DNA from: Clostridia bacterium | GTDB taxonomy: Bacteria; Bacillota; Clostridia; Christensenellales; Aristaeellaceae | Direction: 5' to 3' | Assembly: GCA_017470945.1 (NCBI GenBank) | Contig: JAFUXH010000047.1 | Coordinates: 1-52,313 of the forward strand | Length of the DNA: 52,313 nt | Part shown: piece by piece, positions 50,645-52,313 of the stretch | Position numbering within the stretch: position 1 is the first letter of the stretch | How the letters are laid out: every line of letters starts with the position of its first letter | Made by a program: the position numbers and the translations under genes | The notes under the pieces: model-generated | What the model was told of the DNA's origin: nothing | Databases searched by the model: none | The model's input: only the letters and a program-made list of their open reading frames with translations

Positions 50645-50673
50645 TTGCTTATGCGTTTTTTTCGTGCGATAAT
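50645..50673 (+). promoter_or_regulatory. Promoter of guaA
   Basis: TTGCTT (50645-50650), 17-bp spacer, GATAAT (50668-50673); a leader of about 100 nt follows before the ATG. Confidence 0.7.
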
Positions 50674-50783
50674 AAGGCAGCAGGGGAGGAAATGCCCCCG
50701 CAATGAACGGCAGAACGATCCTTTTCCCGCTATCCGGGGGAGGAGCGGCGCATAAGCTGAAACAGGAAACGGAGGAATACGCC

Positions 50784-51764
50784 ATGGAAAACAACAAGCG
50801 TCCGGAGAATATGGAAAGGATCACCACCCAGGCATTGGCCCAGGCGTTCATTGATGAGCAAATCACGGCGATCAAGCGGCAGGTGGGGGAGAAGAAGGTG
50901 CTGCTGGCCCTGTCCGGCGGGGTGGATTCTTCCGTTGTGGCCGCGTTGCTGATTCGTGCCATCGGGAAAAATCTGGTGTGCGTGCACGTCAATCACGGCC
51001 TGCTGCGCAAGGGCGAGCCGGAGCAGGTGATCCGGGTGTTCCGGGATGAAATGGACGCCAACTTGGTGTATGTGGACGCCGTCGACCGCTTCCTGGATCG
51101 GTTGGCCGGGGTGGCCGAGCCCGAACAGAAGCGGAAAATCATCGGCGCGGAATTCATCCGCGTGTTCGAGGAGGAGGCCCGCAAGCAGGAGGGCATCGAA
51201 TTCCTGGCGCAGGGCACCATTTATCCCGATATCCTGGAAAGCGGCCCGGTGAAGGCCCATCACAATGTGGGCGGCCTGCCGGACGATCTGCAGTTCGAAC
51301 TGGTGGAGCCCCTCAAGTTCCTGTTCAAGGATGAGGTGCGCGTGGTGGGTAAGACCCTGGGTCTGCCCGACAATATGGTGTACCGTCAGCCCTTCCCGGG
51401 CCCCGGCCTGGGCGTGCGTTGCCTGGGCGCCATCACCCGCGATCGGCTGGAAGCCCTGCGGGAGAGCGATGCGATCCTGCGGGAAGAGTTCGCCAAGAAC
51501 GGCCTGGAGGGTAAGGTGTGGCAGTATTTCACCATCGTGCCCGATTTCAAGTCCGTCGGTGTGAAAGATAACAAGCGCAGCTTTGAATGGCCTGTCATCC
51601 TGCGCGCCGTCAACACGCGCGACGCCATGACCGCCACGGTGGAAAACGTGCCCTTCGACCTGCTGCAGCACATTACCGACCGTATCACCCACGAGGTCCC
51701 CGGCGTGAACCGTGTCCTCTACGACCTGACGCCCAAGCCCACCGGGACGATTGAATGGGAATAA
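50784..51764 (+). CDS. guaA: GMP synthase, ATP-pyrophosphatase subunit only
   Basis: A 326-residue protein with the ATP-PPase domain (P-loop LLALSGGVDSSVVAALL) and the C-terminal dimerisation domain (RQPFPGPGLGVRCLGA, RAVNTRDAMTATVENVPF, ending KPTGTIEWE). It amidates XMP to GMP. The usual N-terminal glutamine amidotransferase domain (about 190 residues) is absent: only about 45 residues precede the P-loop. GGAGG lies 8 nt before the ATG at 50784, so the short form is real. Ammonia must come from solution or from a separate glutaminase subunit, not seen in this window. Confidence 0.93.
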   Translation: MENNKRPENMERITTQALAQAFIDEQITAIKRQVGEKKVLLALSGGVDSSVVAALLIRAIGKNLVCVHVNHGLLRKGEPEQVIRVFRDEMDANLVYVDAVDRFLDRLAGVAEPEQKRKIIGAEFIRVFEEEARKQEGIEFLAQGTIYPDILESGPVKAHHNVGGLPDDLQFELVEPLKFLFKDEVRVVGKTLGLPDNMVYRQPFPGPGLGVRCLGAITRDRLEALRESDAILREEFAKNGLEGKVWQYFTIVPDFKSVGVKDNKRSFEWPVILRAVNTRDAMTATVENVPFDLLQHITDRITHEVPGVNRVLYDLTPKPTGTIEWE

Positions 51765-51859
51765 AGATCAAGATCCCGAAACCCGCATAAAACAAGGGTT
51801 TCCGGGCGGTCAAAGTCCCGGGTGGCAACAATTTGGCAACAAAAATCCATCATTCCGAA

Positions 51860-51905
51860 AATAAGGGCTAACTGATTTTGTTAAGAATCAGTTAGCCCTA
51901 TTTCT
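51860..51905 (+). terminator. Terminator after guaA
   Basis: A long stem of about 17 bp (AATAAGGGCTAACTGATT with its near-complement at 51886-51903; one bulge), followed by TTT. It may work in both directions, since the next gene converges. Confidence 0.88.
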
Positions 51906-51931
51906 ATGCGATTTTCGGAAGGATGGAGGTG

Positions 51932-52312
51932 TCATTCATGATCGCCGTCTGGATTGTCCTGAAGTCCGGCAACCAGATCATCCATCAGCCCCTGGGGCGG
52001 AACTTTCACCCACCGCCGGGTGGTGTCGCCATCGGGGAAATTGTAACGCCACTGGTCGTAGGCTTCCTGGGTGATCTCGCCCTTCTTCAGCGCGGTAGCC
52101 GCTGCCTGCCATTCGTACAGCATGCGATGCAGTTCAGCCGCTTGCTGACTGTCACGAAGGTCCACTCGCAGGCAGACATCGCCTTCAGATTCCTCCACAT
52201 ACAGGCCGTACCGATCCTCCAGGGTGAAAAGGGTGTGCATGAGGCCGACGTAGGAATCAATATCCGGAACTGAGATGGCATGGGGAGAAACGCCGAATAT
52301 GGACGCCATCTG
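51932..52312 (-). CDS. XRE-type regulator, C-terminal part (partial)
   Basis: The 5' end lies beyond the right edge; 126 codons are visible. The first residues, QMASIFGVSPHAI, look like the last helices of a Cro/CI helix-turn-helix (a LAxxFGVSPHAL-type motif). The rest (VPDIDSYVGLMHTLFTLEDR, LYEWQAAATALKKGEITQEA, YDQWRYNFP) matches a family of Clostridial XRE regulators with a C-terminal sensor-like domain. The target is unknown. Confidence 0.7.
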   Translation of the reverse strand, partial: QMASIFGVSPHAISVPDIDSYVGLMHTLFTLEDRYGLYVEESEGDVCLRVDLRDSQQAAELHRMLYEWQAAATALKKGEITQEAYDQWRYNFPDGDTTRRWVKVPPQGLMDDLVAGLQDNPDGDHE

Positions 52313-52313
52313 C

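Noticed and set aside
51823-51841. TGGCAACA direct repeats after guaA as an attachment site
   Set aside because: Only two 8-bp copies, 11 bp apart, with no integrase or matching second site in the window.
1-52313. CRISPR arrays, rRNA genes, complete insertion sequences
   Set aside because: No regularly spaced repeats, rRNA-like sequence or transposase gene was found in the window.

Overview
This GC-rich window most likely comes from the chromosome of a strictly anaerobic Bacillota of the Clostridia (a gut-type lineage would fit; genus cannot be read from the sequence). The evidence is the class III (oxygen-sensitive) ribonucleotide reductase, NfnAB transhydrogenase, a flavodiiron protein, an [FeFe]-hydrogenase-like sensor operon, PASTA-kinase signalling, and the Firmicutes-type gene order yicC-remA-gmk-rpoZ-coaBC-priA-def-fmt-rsmB-rlmN-prpC-prkC-rsgA-rpe.

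Layout. 1-2.1 kb: 3' end of tuf and an exported Ig-like protein. 2.1-8.6 kb (minus strand): nrdD, then obg-yhbY, then nfnA-nfnB. 8.7-10.4 kb (plus): a Gx/HepI-type membrane protein and a YkvI-like permease, which ends in antisense overlap with prmA. 10.3-14.3 kb (minus): a C39-like peptidase, a SpoIID-like protein, an acetyltransferase and prmA. 14.6-28.9 kb (plus): a compact 15-gene housekeeping operon with mostly overlapping or touching genes, followed by a 350-bp MITE-like element inserted between the rsmA stop codon and the operon terminator. 29.4-35.3 kb (minus): a sugar kinase/nucleotidyltransferase pair behind a duplicated promoter-hairpin module; an Lsa-like ABC-F gene behind a probable uORF-controlled attenuator; and an XRE regulator with two tandem esterases. 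35.6-36.5 kb (plus): a zinc-ribbon protein and a DtxR-type regulator.

36.56-41.1 kb is a 4.5-kb integrated element flanked by exact 39-bp repeats of the 5' half of tRNA-Pro(GGG). It carries a tyrosine integrase, an AT-rich membrane-protein cargo gene, a 5'-truncated gene, a coiled-coil/RHH pair and a serine recombinase with a res-like site. Unusually, the intact tRNA gene at its right end has its 5' half and its promoter supplied by the element, while the native promoter now reads a truncated tRNA. A 12-bp motif matching the tRNA anticodon stem recurs at both inner ends and probably binds the integrase.

41.2-52.3 kb: a small membrane protein; a secreted WG-repeat protein; a minus-strand operon for an [FeFe]-hydrogenase-like sensor (DRTGG, HATPase, H-cluster protein, DRTGG, PHP phosphoesterase); cvpA; lepA; a flavodiiron protein; guaA without a glutaminase domain, preceded by a PurBox-like inverted repeat; and the 3' part of an XRE-type regulator at the edge.

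The strongest candidates for something not routinely described are the 5'-replacing tRNA-Pro element, the ABC-F attenuator, the MITE-like repeat and the duplicated promoter-hairpin module. All regulatory and mobile-element interpretations are inferences from sequence patterns; no searches were run.
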